A stretch of DNA of 64,000 nucleotides from UMGS172 sp045637775 (GCA_045637775.1 JAZUAC010000042.1:62001-126000); one strand, 5' to 3'; positions 17,068 through 24,985 are shown, counted from the first letter of the stretch. Made by a program: numbers and translations. Notes: generated by a model not told the origin, from the letters alone.

Positions 17068-17130
17068 GCAAAAGCAAAATTTATCTTCACATTTTTGTTT
17101 CAATGTGGTAATATAGTTGCGGTGATTAAA

Positions 17131-17334
17131 ATGGAACAAAAGAAAATTGACAGAATTTCAGAACTTACACGCATTTCCCGTGAAAGGGAATTGACCGAAG
17201 CCGAACAAAAAGAACGCGCCGCATTGCGACGCGAATATATTGATTCATATAAGGCTTCTTTAACAGGAATACTGGATAATACCTATATCCAGAACCCTGA
17301 TGGAAGCAAGCAGAAACTTAAACCGAAGAAATAA
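17131..17334 (+). CDS. DUF896 (UPF0291, YnzC-like) protein
   Basis: A 67-residue cytoplasmic protein. The pattern KKIDRISELTRISREREL, then EQKERAALRREYID, and the terminal region GSKQKLKPKK matches the DUF896 family of short helical-hairpin proteins in Firmicutes. The function is not firmly known. ATG 17131 is preceded by GCGGTGA. It stands alone between the divergent ABC exporter operon and the convergent HAD gene. Confidence 0.88.
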   Translation: MEQKKIDRISELTRISRERELTEAEQKERAALRREYIDSYKASLTGILDNTYIQNPDGSKQKLKPKK

Positions 17335-17358
17335 AACACCAAATCAGCCTTCATTGTT

Positions 17359-17394
17359 AAAGGGTGGTGCCGAACGAATGTGAGGCGGAGGGGT
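17359..17394. repeat. Possible fragment of a Clostridia dispersed repeat
   Basis: AGGGTGGTGCCGAACGAATG followed by TGAGGCGGAGGGG recalls the same general class as the element at 7913-7962 (a GGTG, CGAA and CGGAGGGG pattern). The match is loose. It fills the gap between DUF896 and the HAD gene. Confidence 0.25.
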
Positions 17395-18090
17395 TTACCG
17401 ATTCATATTCTCGTTATACCGTTTCACAAGTTCAGGTATCTCGGCTACCGTTTCAACCTGCAATTCGCATTGAGGTATATCGGGTCTGGGCCAAGCGCCA
17501 ACAGTATTGACATAAACGGGAACATAACCCGCTTTTCTTGATGCGTCAACATCATTCAACGGATTGTCACCGACATACATCATATCAGCGGGGTCTAATT
17601 CCAACCGTTCAGCCATCATTTTAAATGCGGTCAGTTGTGGTTTTGGACAGTTGTATTGACCCGAAACGATAACGCGGTCAAAAATATTGTCCAACCCTAA
17701 CATCTCAAGCTTTCTTTCCTGCAAACCGGGTTTTCCGTTGGTTATAAGACCTAACTTGAACCCGTCGGCTTTAAGGGCTTGAAGCATGGGGATTGTGAAT
17801 GGGAAGGGTATAGCAATATTATTAAACTCCGAAAATACAAAGTCGGAGTATGCGTTACCGTCTATTTTTTGAGTGAATAACGGTGTTTCGTTGACTATGT
17901 ACTCACGAATTCTATCCCAACCGTAATAAACGCAAAGTTTGTCGGCTCTTATCATTATTTCGGCAATTTCCTCGTCCGAAAGATTTGGATCAACGGGAAG
18001 CTTTGTGCGGATGGTTTTTGCGACTTCGGTCAATGTTGCATACCTATCGAATAGTGTATGGTCAAGATCGAAAATAACAGCTTTTATCAT
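17395..18090 (-). CDS. HAD superfamily hydrolase, subfamily IA
   Basis: A 231-residue cytoplasmic phosphatase. The four HAD motifs are seen: DLDHTLFDR with the nucleophile Asp near residue 8, LITNG near 115, the Lys of CPKPQLTAF near 148, and YVGDNPLNDVDASRKAG near 172. The cap is inserted after motif I. The nearest known relatives are YjjG-like nucleotidases and phosphoglycolate-phosphatase-like enzymes; the substrate cannot be told from sequence. ATG 18090 has GGTGAA upstream and gives the normal MIKAVIFDLD start. Divergent from maf. Confidence 0.88.
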   Translation of the reverse strand: MIKAVIFDLDHTLFDRYATLTEVAKTIRTKLPVDPNLSDEEIAEIMIRADKLCVYYGWDRIREYIVNETPLFTQKIDGNAYSDFVFSEFNNIAIPFPFTIPMLQALKADGFKLGLITNGKPGLQERKLEMLGLDNIFDRVIVSGQYNCPKPQLTAFKMMAERLELDPADMMYVGDNPLNDVDASRKAGYVPVYVNTVGAWPRPDIPQCELQVETVAEIPELVKRYNENMNR

Positions 18091-18167
18091 AATTTCACCG
18101 CTTATAAAAAAAATCATTATACAGTTATTTTAATTTAAGATAAACACAATGTCAAGGAAGTTGTTTT

Positions 18168-18743
18168 ATGAAAATTATTCTTGCAAGCAAATCCCCGAGA
18201 AGAAAAGAGATTTTAGAAAATCTGGGATTTCAATTTGAGATAATTACCGCCGATACCGATGAATCGTCCGATGTTACCGACCCTGAGAGCTTGGTGCAGA
18301 TTTTGGCGGTCAGAAAAGGTAAAGCGGTGCAGGAAAGCCATAATGAAAAAGACACACTTATAATATCCTGTGATACCGTTGTTGCTTGTGACGGCAAGAT
18401 TTTGGGCAAGCCTCATTCACCCGAGGAGGCTAAAGCCATGCTTCGCTCATTATCGGGCAGAGGTCACACCGTTTTAAGCGGATTGGCGCTCTTTTATAAC
18501 GGAAAGACCATTTCGGGCGTTGACAAAACAGAAGTGTATTTTGCCGAAATGCCCGAAAGCTTTATTGAAAGTTATGTTGCAAGCGGTGATCCTATGGATA
18601 AAGCAGGCAGCTACGCTATTCAAGGTAAGACAAGCTTGTATATCGATAAGATTGACGGATGCTACTTTAATGTAGTCGGTCTTCCTGTGAGATTGCTTGT
18701 AAAATTGATCGACCGTTTGGGATTGGATTTACAACAGCTCTAA
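18168..18743 (+). CDS. maf: Maf family nucleoside triphosphate pyrophosphatase
   Basis: A 191-residue house-cleaning pyrophosphatase that hydrolyses non-canonical or pyrimidine nucleoside triphosphates to monophosphates. The N-terminal LASKSPRRKEILENLG, the catalytic ISCDTVVACDGKILGKP near residue 68, and MDKAGSYAIQGK near 144 are all conserved. Normal length. Start ATG 18168 has AAGGAAG 6-7 bases before it. Followed by an intrinsic terminator. Confidence 0.94.
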   Translation: MKIILASKSPRRKEILENLGFQFEIITADTDESSDVTDPESLVQILAVRKGKAVQESHNEKDTLIISCDTVVACDGKILGKPHSPEEAKAMLRSLSGRGHTVLSGLALFYNGKTISGVDKTEVYFAEMPESFIESYVASGDPMDKAGSYAIQGKTSLYIDKIDGCYFNVVGLPVRLLVKLIDRLGLDLQQL

Positions 18744-18751
18744 GTAAATGC

Positions 18752-18778
18752 AAAAGCAGGCGTTTGCCTGCTTTTTTG
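18752..18778 (+). terminator. Intrinsic terminator of maf
   Basis: AAAAGCAGGC (18752-18761), loop GTTT, GCCTGCTTTT (18766-18775), then T-rich sequence. Confidence 0.92.
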
Positions 18779-18779
18779 T

Positions 18780-18959
18780 TTAAATTATCGGTGGTTCGGG
18801 TGTTCTGCGGTATTTGGGCAACGGATTCTGATAGGGGAAAACATCTTCTCTACTCATTATGTTGTCATATTCAAGGCTGTTTTCCGAACAGTAAACGGTA
18901 TCCACAGTGTCGTCGGGCTCGTGACGTATTGGGTCAAACTTTTTCTTTTTATCAGGCAT
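18780..18959 (-). CDS. Small hypothetical protein (59 residues)
   Basis: ATG 18959 opens a 59-residue hydrophilic, proline- and charge-rich reading frame (MPDKKKKFDPIRHEPDDTVD at the start, RRTPEPPII at the end) with no membrane segment. AAAGGAGCG lies 6-8 bases upstream, which argues it is translated. I recognise no family. Its Shine-Dalgarno lies within the 3' arm of the terminator hairpin of the upstream lipoprotein gene, so its expression depends on read-through or on an unseen promoter. Confidence 0.5.
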   Translation of the reverse strand: MPDKKKKFDPIRHEPDDTVDTVYCSENSLEYDNIMSREDVFPYQNPLPKYRRTPEPPII

Positions 18960-18960
18960 G

Positions 18961-19001
18961 AAAAACGCTCCTTTCAAACCTATTGTTTGAGAGAAGCGTT
19001 T
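18961..19001 (-). terminator. Intrinsic terminator of the peptide-binding lipoprotein gene
   Basis: On the minus strand a 17-base-pair stem (19001-18985 with 18979-18963, one mismatch) around a five-base loop is followed by TTTTT. The 3' arm contains AAAGGAGCG, the apparent ribosome-binding site of the next small ORF. Confidence 0.82.
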
Positions 19002-19010
19002 ATTTATACT

Positions 19011-20615
19011 TTATTTCTTTTTGTAAATAATTGAAAAATCAACGGTACTGTCATGCTTTGAAAAAACAACATTTTGATAAGCCGAGTCATATATATATGC
19101 GGTCGGAACCGAAATAAACGGTAGAACTGTAGATTCTTTAGAAAGTATTTCAAGACACTTTCCTATAATCTCTTTTGCTTTTTCGGTGTTGTCGGTTTTG
19201 TTTAATTCATCAACAAGCGTGTTATACTGCTCATTTTTAATATACAATCCCGAGTCTTTTTTCGCAAAGGATGAAAGAATTTCCGTTACAGTACCCGATA
19301 ACGGTACAAAAGCGATATTGAAATTGCCTTGTTCAACAACCTCTAAAAGAGTTTGTTCGGAAGAAACGGTTGTGATATTCACATAAGCGCCCAAGTTGCT
19401 TTGCCATTGAGTTGCGATTTCAGCAACAATCGGCTTGATTTCCTTAGATTCGGTCGTTACGATTTTTATATCAGGTAACTGGTTGTTTTTAAACTCTTTC
19501 AAACTTTCCAAGAAATCAGCACGTGCATTTTGCAGATTGTAATCATATGAATGTTTATATTGTCCAAGAATATTTAAACTTGATGAGAACAACACACTGT
19601 CTTGAGGGATTACTGTATCTGCCAGTTTAAAACGGTCATGTGTTTTTAAACCGATTATTTCTTTGTGTAACGACTGTGCAAAAGCCTCGGTAAGCTTTGT
19701 GTTACTTCCTATTTCGGTGTTTTTGTTGAATATAATAGCGTAATTTTTTTGATAAAACACACTGACACTTCGTGACTTAGAAGTGATTTCCGAATAATTG
19801 TTCATGTTATCGACCGTCATGCCGATTTCTTTATCTTTGATTCGCTGTATGTTGTTTTTACCTGTTGTACTTACGGTCAAAAAAACGTGTTCGGCGATAA
19901 GGTTATCGGATTTAGGAACATTTTTCAAAGAGAGCTTGACATGGCGGTTTTCAATCCATTTAGATATATAATAAGCACTGTTTGTCAAAATATGTTTACT
20001 GTCAAGACCGTATTTTCCTTTGCAATCTTCAAAAAACTGACGGTTGCAGGGCATGAAAACAGTTTGTGTGAGCAAATAGGGTAAATTGTTGTTAGGTTGT
20101 GTCAAGGTTATTGACAATGTTTTGGCATCAATAGCCTTTATCCCCAAAGGCGATTGAGCGTCACCGTTTAGGCGTTCAGATACACCTGAAATAATCTTAG
20201 CAACCGATGCTGACGGTGATGCTGTAACAGGATCTGCAACACGCTCAATGGCAAAGACAAAATCATCGGCGGTTATAGCGGTTTCGTTATGCCAAGAGGA
20301 AGATTTAAGTTTAAAAGTGTAGGTTAATCCGTCATCGCTGATTGAGGTTGACTCAACGAGGTCGGGAACAGCATTTCCTGTAGAATCCTGCTTATATAGT
20401 CCTCTGAAACAGTTTCTTACAACAAGTTTTTCCGAGTAGCTTTGAGCCATCTGCGGGTCAACGTTTTTGGGCATGGCATCAATGCCGAAATATATGTTGA
20501 AATTGTCTTCAGTGCAACCGGATAAAAACAGCGTTGAACACAACAAAACAAGCCCAAGTGCCAAGGCAGTGAGCTTTTTAGAAACGTATGTAAAGTTCTT
20601 GAGCTTTTTAATCAT
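19011..20615 (-). CDS. Solute-binding lipoprotein, SBP_bac_5 (OppA/DppA-like) family
   Basis: A 534-residue secreted lipoprotein of the cluster C peptide/nickel-binding family. After a basic N-terminus and hydrophobic stretch, the lipobox LFLSGC gives a lipid anchor. The family pattern follows: PKNVDPQMAQSYSEKLVVRN, then PDLVESTSISDDGLTYTFKL and ITADDFVFAIERVADP. ATG 20615 is chosen because GAAGGAATG precedes it and it places the signal peptide correctly. No permease or ATPase genes are adjacent, so it is an orphan binding protein; the ligand, probably a peptide, is inferred. It has its own promoter. Confidence 0.9.
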   Translation of the reverse strand: MIKKLKNFTYVSKKLTALALGLVLLCSTLFLSGCTEDNFNIYFGIDAMPKNVDPQMAQSYSEKLVVRNCFRGLYKQDSTGNAVPDLVESTSISDDGLTYTFKLKSSSWHNETAITADDFVFAIERVADPVTASPSASVAKIISGVSERLNGDAQSPLGIKAIDAKTLSITLTQPNNNLPYLLTQTVFMPCNRQFFEDCKGKYGLDSKHILTNSAYYISKWIENRHVKLSLKNVPKSDNLIAEHVFLTVSTTGKNNIQRIKDKEIGMTVDNMNNYSEITSKSRSVSVFYQKNYAIIFNKNTEIGSNTKLTEAFAQSLHKEIIGLKTHDRFKLADTVIPQDSVLFSSSLNILGQYKHSYDYNLQNARADFLESLKEFKNNQLPDIKIVTTESKEIKPIVAEIATQWQSNLGAYVNITTVSSEQTLLEVVEQGNFNIAFVPLSGTVTEILSSFAKKDSGLYIKNEQYNTLVDELNKTDNTEKAKEIIGKCLEILSKESTVLPFISVPTAYIYDSAYQNVVFSKHDSTVDFSIIYKKK

Positions 20616-20639
20616 GTTGCAACATTCCTTCAAAATCAT

Positions 20640-20668
20640 AGTATAATATCTAATTATATTATCGTCAA
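20640..20668 (-). promoter_or_regulatory. Sigma-A promoter of the solute-binding lipoprotein gene
   Basis: On the minus strand TTGACG (20668-20663) and TATACT (20645-20640) with a 17-base spacer. Confidence 0.65.
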
Positions 20669-20711
20669 GTGGAATATATAATAATTTTTTTGATAATGTA
20701 AAGAAAAACAC

Positions 20712-20740
20712 TTGACAGATGACTAAGAAGTGTGTATAAT
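20712..20740 (+). promoter_or_regulatory. Sigma-A promoter of the ylxM-ffh operon
   Basis: Perfect consensus TTGACA (20712-20717) and TATAAT (20735-20740) with a 17-base spacer, about 28 bases before the Shine-Dalgarno of ylxM. Confidence 0.88.
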
Positions 20741-20779
20741 GGTCGCTGTAATGAAAAATACTTTACAGAGGTGAGCGTT

Positions 20780-21091
20780 TTGCCGAAGGATCTGTCGGTG
20801 GTTTTGCTGCTTGATTATTACGGCGGTCTTTTGCCTGAAAAGCAACGCCGACTTGTAGAGTATTATTACTGCGATGACCTGTCCTTGGCTGAGATTTCAG
20901 AGTCTGAAGACATAACCCGTCAAGGTGCTCGGGATGCTATCGTGCGCGCCGTTAAAAAGCTTAACGATTTTGAAAGCGCGGTAGGGTTCGCCAAGAAGAT
21001 TGATACGGTCAAACGCAAATTCCAAAAATTTGAAACCGATCCAAACGATGAAAATAAAGCATCTTTAAAGCAGGCTATTGAAGAAATGTAA
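20780..21091 (+). CDS. ylxM: UPF0122 (YlxM) DNA-binding protein of the SRP operon
   Basis: A 103-residue helix-turn-helix protein. DLSVVLLLDYYGGLLPEKQR and the helix LAEISESEDITRQGARDAIV are typical of YlxM, which modulates the signal recognition particle in Gram-positive bacteria. The start is TTG 20780: GAGGTGAGC at 20768-20776 is well placed and family members begin with a short residue run before DLS. Upstream readings begin within the promoter. ffh follows after 14 bases, the usual order. Confidence 0.93.
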   Translation: MPKDLSVVLLLDYYGGLLPEKQRRLVEYYYCDDLSLAEISESEDITRQGARDAIVRAVKKLNDFESAVGFAKKIDTVKRKFQKFETDPNDENKASLKQAIEEM

Positions 21092-21105
21092 GGCAGGTGT
21101 GAAAA

Positions 21106-22461
21106 TTGGCATTTGAAGGTTTGTCCGATAAGCTTTCGGCGGCATTTAAAAAGCTCCGTTCAAGAGGTAAGCTTTCAGAAAGCGACCTTAAAGAGGCAAT
21201 GCGAGAGGTTCGTTTAGCACTTCTTGAGGCCGATGTAAACTATAAGGTTGCCAAGGATTTCACCAACTCGGTTGTTGAAAAGAGTATTGGTGAAAAGGTT
21301 ATGGAAAGCCTTACTCCCGCACAGATGGTCATTAAAATCGTCCGTGATGAGTTGACCGAGCTTATGGGTGGCGAGGGTGCCAAGCTCAATTTTGCTTCTA
21401 AGATTCCCACTGTTATTTTGATGTGCGGTTTGCAGGGCTCGGGTAAAACCACTCATAGTGCAAAGCTTGCCAAGCGTCTTAAATCCCAGGGTCACAGACC
21501 TATGCTTGTAGGATGTGATATCTACCGTCCTGCTGCTATCGAGCAGTTGAAGGTTTTGGGCGAAAAAATTGGTGTTCCCGTATTTGAAAAGGGCACACAA
21601 AAGCCCGAGAAAACTGCCGTTGAGGCAATTAAGCACGCAAGAGACTACGGTAACGATTTCGTTATTTTGGATACCGCAGGTCGTTTGCATATAGACACAG
21701 AGCTTATGGAAGAGCTCAAACGCATCTGCAAAGCCGTTGAGGTCAACGAGATTCTCTTGGTTGTCGACTCGATGGTCGGTCAGGATGCCGTAAACATTGC
21801 TAAAACCTTTAACGAAACACTTGAGATTTCGGGTGTTATCCTTACCAAGCTTGACGGTGATACCCGTGGCGGTGCTGCCTTGTCGGTTAAGGCTGTAACA
21901 GGTAAACCCATCAAGTTCATCGGTACGGGTGAAAAGATAGATGACCTTGAGGAATTCCATCCCGACCGTATGGCATCGAGAATCCTCGGTATGGGCGATG
22001 TGCTTTCATTCATTGAGCGTGTTGAAACACAGATTGATGAAAAAGCAGCATTGGAAGCCGCTAAGAAGCTTGAAGAAAACAAGTTTGACCTTAACGACCT
22101 TCTTGATCAGTTTAAGCAGATCAAGAAAATGGGCAGTCTAAAGCAGATTTTGTCCATGATGCCGGGTGTGGGCAATAAGGTTAAAGATATGGATATTGAT
22201 GATAGGCAGATTCAGCGTATTGAGGCTATTATCACTTCGATGACCAAAAAAGAGCGTGCTAAGCCCGAGATTTTGAACGCTTCAAGACGTAAGAGAATCG
22301 CGGCAGGCTGCGGTCAAAAGGTTGAGGATGTCAACCGCCTTATGAAACAGTATGAACAGATGAAAAAGATGTTCAAGCAGATGAATAGTAAAGGCGGCAA
22401 GCGTCGCTTTATGAAGGGAATGCCCGGTGGCATGAACCTTCCCGATGATCTTAATTTCTGA
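21106..22461 (+). CDS. ffh: Signal recognition particle protein Ffh
   Basis: A 451-residue SRP54 GTPase that binds the 4.5S/SRP RNA and signal sequences of nascent membrane proteins. N domain 1-95, G domain about 96-295 with GLQGSGKTTHSAKLA, DTAGRLHID and TKLDGDTRGG, and a Met-rich M domain to the end (MKQYEQMKKMFKQMN, then MPGGMNLPDDLNF). The start is TTG at 21106 with AGGCAGG upstream. Normal length. The SRP RNA gene itself was not found in the window. Confidence 0.97.
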   Translation: MAFEGLSDKLSAAFKKLRSRGKLSESDLKEAMREVRLALLEADVNYKVAKDFTNSVVEKSIGEKVMESLTPAQMVIKIVRDELTELMGGEGAKLNFASKIPTVILMCGLQGSGKTTHSAKLAKRLKSQGHRPMLVGCDIYRPAAIEQLKVLGEKIGVPVFEKGTQKPEKTAVEAIKHARDYGNDFVILDTAGRLHIDTELMEELKRICKAVEVNEILLVVDSMVGQDAVNIAKTFNETLEISGVILTKLDGDTRGGAALSVKAVTGKPIKFIGTGEKIDDLEEFHPDRMASRILGMGDVLSFIERVETQIDEKAALEAAKKLEENKFDLNDLLDQFKQIKKMGSLKQILSMMPGVGNKVKDMDIDDRQIQRIEAIITSMTKKERAKPEILNASRRKRIAAGCGQKVEDVNRLMKQYEQMKKMFKQMNSKGGKRRFMKGMPGGMNLPDDLNF

Positions 22462-22513
22462 TATTTAATGGTTGATCCATAGAATATAAATTTATTGCAG
22501 GAGGTGCAGAAAA

Positions 22514-22753
22514 ATGGTTAAAATCAGACTTTGCCGTATGGGTGCTAAGAAGGCTCCTTTCTACCGTGTAGTTGTTGCTGATTCCAGATTCCCCCGTGAC
22601 GGTCGCTTTATCGAGTCTATCGGTTACTACAACCCCATGACCGAGCCCGCTACCGTTCAGATCGATGCTGACGCAGCAAAGAAGTGGATCGCTAACGGTG
22701 CACAGCTTACCGATACCGTTAAGGATCTTCTCAAGAAGAACAATGTTCTTTAA
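22514..22753 (+). CDS. rpsP: 30S ribosomal protein S16
   Basis: A 79-residue ribosomal protein, starting MVKIRLCRMGAKKAPFYRVV and containing DSRFPRDGRFIESIGYYNP, both diagnostic of S16. GCAGGAGGTGC lies 8 bases before ATG 22514. It sits in the standard ffh-rpsP-khpA-rimM-trmD order, with only 52 bases after ffh and no terminator. Confidence 0.98.
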   Translation: MVKIRLCRMGAKKAPFYRVVVADSRFPRDGRFIESIGYYNPMTEPATVQIDADAAKKWIANGAQLTDTVKDLLKKNNVL

Positions 22754-22774
22754 TCAGTAGCAGGAGAAATTATT

Positions 22775-23008
22775 ATGACAGAATTGCTTGTTACCATTGT
22801 TTCCGGTTTGGTTTCCCAGCCGGATAGCGTAACCGTTACCGTGGACGAGCCTAACGAAGAGGGTGTAATTGTATACCATCTTCATGTTGCCGAAGGTGAC
22901 ATGGGCCGTGTTATTGGTAAGCAGGGAAGAATCGCAAAGGCAATACGCGTTGTAATGCGTGCCGCTGCGAACCGTAACAACGAAAAGATTGCCGTTGAGA
23001 TCGATTGA
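22775..23008 (+). CDS. khpA: KH-domain RNA-binding protein KhpA (YlqC)
   Basis: A 77-residue protein with one KH fold: GDMGRVIGKQGRIAKAIRVV contains the GxxG loop (GKQG). KhpA binds RNA together with KhpB/EloR and influences cell elongation and small-RNA function in Firmicutes. Start ATG 22775 has AGGAGAA upstream. It lies 21 bases after rpsP, the normal place. Confidence 0.95.
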   Translation: MTELLVTIVSGLVSQPDSVTVTVDEPNEEGVIVYHLHVAEGDMGRVIGKQGRIAKAIRVVMRAAANRNNEKIAVEID

Positions 23009-23033
23009 TCTTAGCGGCATCTTCAGAAGAATT

Positions 23034-23058
23034 ATACCCCTCAAGTTTTGAGGGGTAT
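23034..23058. other. Strong hairpin between khpA and rimM
   Basis: ATACCCCTCAA (23034-23044) pairs perfectly with TTGAGGGGTAT (23048-23058) around three bases. No T-tract follows, and the rimM Shine-Dalgarno comes 10 bases later. It is more likely an RNA-processing or stability element than a full terminator. Confidence 0.55.
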
Positions 23059-23079
23059 TCTGATATATGGAGGGTATTT

Positions 23080-23592
23080 ATGCCTCAAAAATTTTTACAA
23101 GCAGGTAAAATTGTCGGAACACATGGAGTGCGCGGTGAAATGCGTGTTGAGGTTTGGTGTGACAGCCCTGAATTTTTAGCAAAATTCAAGAAACTGTACA
23201 CCGATGAAAATGGCAATAGTGTTCTGAATGTTAAGTCCCGTGCTCATAAAAATATCTGTCTTATTAAAGCTGACGGAATCGATACTATCGAGGATGCTGA
23301 AAAGATGCGCGGCAAGGTTGTTTTTATTGACCGTGCCGATTGTAAGTTGCCAAAAGGCAGCTACTTTATAACCGATATTATAGGTTGTGTCGCGGTTGAC
23401 TTTGAAACATCGCAAGAATACGGCAAGGTAACTGATGTATCCCAGACCGGTGCGAATGATGTTTGGCATATTGAATATAATGGTGGAGAATACCTTATCC
23501 CCAATGTGCCTGATTTTGTAAAGAAAGTAGATATTGAAGAAGGCAAGGTTTACATAACACCGTTAAAAGGAACTTTTGATAATGAAGATTGA
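23080..23592 (+). CDS. rimM: Ribosome maturation factor RimM
   Basis: A 170-residue factor for 30S subunit assembly that binds S19. The N-terminal domain has AGKIVGTHGVRGEMRVEVW and the second half a PRC barrel with YFITDIIGCVAVD and YLIPNVPDFVKKVD, typical of the family. ATG 23080 follows GGAGGG; a longer upstream reading would run through the hairpin. It overlaps trmD by 11 bases, suggesting coupled translation. Confidence 0.95.
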   Translation: MPQKFLQAGKIVGTHGVRGEMRVEVWCDSPEFLAKFKKLYTDENGNSVLNVKSRAHKNICLIKADGIDTIEDAEKMRGKVVFIDRADCKLPKGSYFITDIIGCVAVDFETSQEYGKVTDVSQTGANDVWHIEYNGGEYLIPNVPDFVKKVDIEEGKVYITPLKGTFDNED

Positions 23593-24271
23593 TATTTTGA
23601 CTTTATTCCCTGAGATGTGTAATGCCGTTTTGGGCGAAAGTATTATCGGCAGAGCCGTTAAAGCGGGTCATGTTGAGATAAATACTCATAATATACGCGA
23701 TTTTGCAGGAAATAAGCACAACCGTGTTGATGATGCTCCTTACGGTGGAGGTAAGGGAATGGTCATGCAGGCCGAGCCTATTTATCAATGTTTTAAGAGT
23801 CTTTATAATGAAGATGAACCCAAACCGCATCTAATTTATATGTCACCAAAAGGTAAAACCTTCACGCAAAGTGACGCTGTAAGGCTTTCTGAATATGATA
23901 GAATAGTCCTGCTTTGCGGTCATTATGAGGGCGTTGATCAGCGTGTGTTGGACGAGATTGTAGATGAGGAAATTTCGGTTGGTGATTACGTGCTGACCGG
24001 CGGTGAGTTGCCTGCTTTGACGGTTGCCGATGCTGTTTGCCGTATGATTCCCGGTGTGCTACCTGAGGAGGTTTGCTTTCAAGAAGAGAGCCATTTCGAC
24101 GGTTTGCTTGAATATCCGCAGTATACTAGACCTGAGGTTTGGCACGGTGTTTCGGTGCCCGAGGTGCTGATGTCGGGGCATCATCTTAACATCGAAAAAT
24201 GGCGAAAGGAACAATCGTTGGAAATTACCGAAAAACGCCGTCCCGATATGCTAAAAGGGCGAAAAGCTTGA
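23582..24271 (+). CDS. trmD: tRNA (guanine37-N1)-methyltransferase
   Basis: A 229-residue SPOUT-class enzyme that methylates G37 of tRNAs using S-adenosylmethionine. Conserved segments include DILTLFPEMC at the start, DDAPYGGGKGMVMQAEPIY, GHYEGVDQRV, and the knot segment YVLTGGELPALTVADAV. ATG 23582 has AAAAGGAA 8-9 bases upstream. rplS, the usual next gene, is missing here; the HPr gene follows with its own promoter. Confidence 0.97.
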   Translation: MKIDILTLFPEMCNAVLGESIIGRAVKAGHVEINTHNIRDFAGNKHNRVDDAPYGGGKGMVMQAEPIYQCFKSLYNEDEPKPHLIYMSPKGKTFTQSDAVRLSEYDRIVLLCGHYEGVDQRVLDEIVDEEISVGDYVLTGGELPALTVADAVCRMIPGVLPEEVCFQEESHFDGLLEYPQYTRPEVWHGVSVPEVLMSGHHLNIEKWRKEQSLEITEKRRPDMLKGRKA

Positions 24272-24395
24272 AATTTTTATTGATATATCATAAAAGTTTT
24301 TCTATTGTTATGTAAAAATTACACAAACAAACTTTTACTAACAAGACTTTATTTGTCGCAATACGAAAAGTTTTCAGAGATAAAAAAAGTAATTG

Positions 24396-24423
24396 TTGAC
24401 TATTGCAAACTTTGTGGTATAAT
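24396..24423 (+). promoter_or_regulatory. Sigma-A promoter of the HPr gene
   Basis: TTGACT (24396-24401) and TATAAT (24418-24423), 16 bases apart. The transcript would have a leader of about 110 bases with a hairpin near 24486-24511 (ACCG...CGGT and GGGAT/ATCC). The rest of the gap from 24272 shows nothing else. Confidence 0.75.
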
Positions 24424-24539
24424 GTTAATAAATCAAAAACAAAGTATTGTTTTTTTTGGTTGAAATCAAATAAAATAAGTGTGTTCACCGTCGGGATTTT
24501 ACTATCCGCGGTATTAAATGACATTAAGGAGTAGTTATT

Positions 24540-24803
24540 ATGTTCGTAAAAGATGTTGTAGTACAGAATCAGGTTGGTCTCCACGCTCGTCCTGCTACTT
24601 TCTTCATCCAGAAGGCTAACGAGTTTAAGTCTTCCATCTGGGTTGAGAAGGAAGAGCGTCGTGTTAATGCAATGAGCCTTCTCGGTGTTCTGTCTCTTGG
24701 TATCGTAGGCGGCACCTCTATCCGCATCATTGCTGACGGTAGCGATGAGCAGCAGGCTGTTGAAGGTCTTGTTGCCTTGGTAGAATCCGGCTTTGCAGAG
24801 TAA
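24540..24803 (+). CDS. ptsH: HPr family phosphocarrier protein
   Basis: An 87-residue phosphotransferase-system carrier. GLHARPA places the phosphorylated His at residue 15, and NAMSLLGVLSLGI places the regulatory Ser at residue 46, so it could serve both sugar phosphorylation and HPr kinase/CcpA signalling. Most HPr proteins have K at residue 45; here it is M. AAGGAG lies 7-8 bases before ATG 24540. Monocistronic, with a promoter and terminators. Enzyme I is not in the window, so use in the PTS is inferred. Confidence 0.93.
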   Translation: MFVKDVVVQNQVGLHARPATFFIQKANEFKSSIWVEKEERRVNAMSLLGVLSLGIVGGTSIRIIADGSDEQQAVEGLVALVESGFAE

Positions 24804-24820
24804 TTTGATTGAATAACTTG

Positions 24821-24857
24821 AAAGCAGTAGGAAGGAGACTTCTTACTGCTTTTTTAC
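24821..24857 (+). terminator. Intrinsic terminator of the HPr gene
   Basis: A 14-base-pair stem (AAAGCAGTAGGAAG with CTTCTTACTGCTTT) around GAGA, followed by TTTT. Confidence 0.9.
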
Positions 24858-24863
24858 TTGTCC

Positions 24864-24893
24864 AACACTCTACATTTTGTGGAGTGTTTTTGT
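24864..24893 (+). terminator. Second terminator-like hairpin after HPr
   Basis: AACACTCTACA (24864-24874) pairs with TGTGGAGTGTT (24878-24888), followed by TTTTG. It forms a tandem pair with the terminator just before it. Confidence 0.65.
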
Positions 24894-24924
24894 TGTGTTG
24901 CTTCAAACTATCGACTTTGGAATC

Positions 24925-24953
24925 TTGATTACCTATCAGCAATGTGATAATAT
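24925..24953 (+). promoter_or_regulatory. Sigma-A type promoter for the DUF6259-like glycosidase gene
   Basis: TTGATT (24925-24930) and TAATAT (24948-24953) with a 17-base spacer, 32 bases before the ATG. Confidence 0.6.
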
Positions 24954-24985
24954 GTAATTGTAAAAATTTTCTTCGAGGTGGGTTT

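Noticed and set aside
21214..21960. A 248-codon minus-strand frame opposite ffh
   Set aside because: Shadow of ffh; no ribosome-binding site and no family resemblance.
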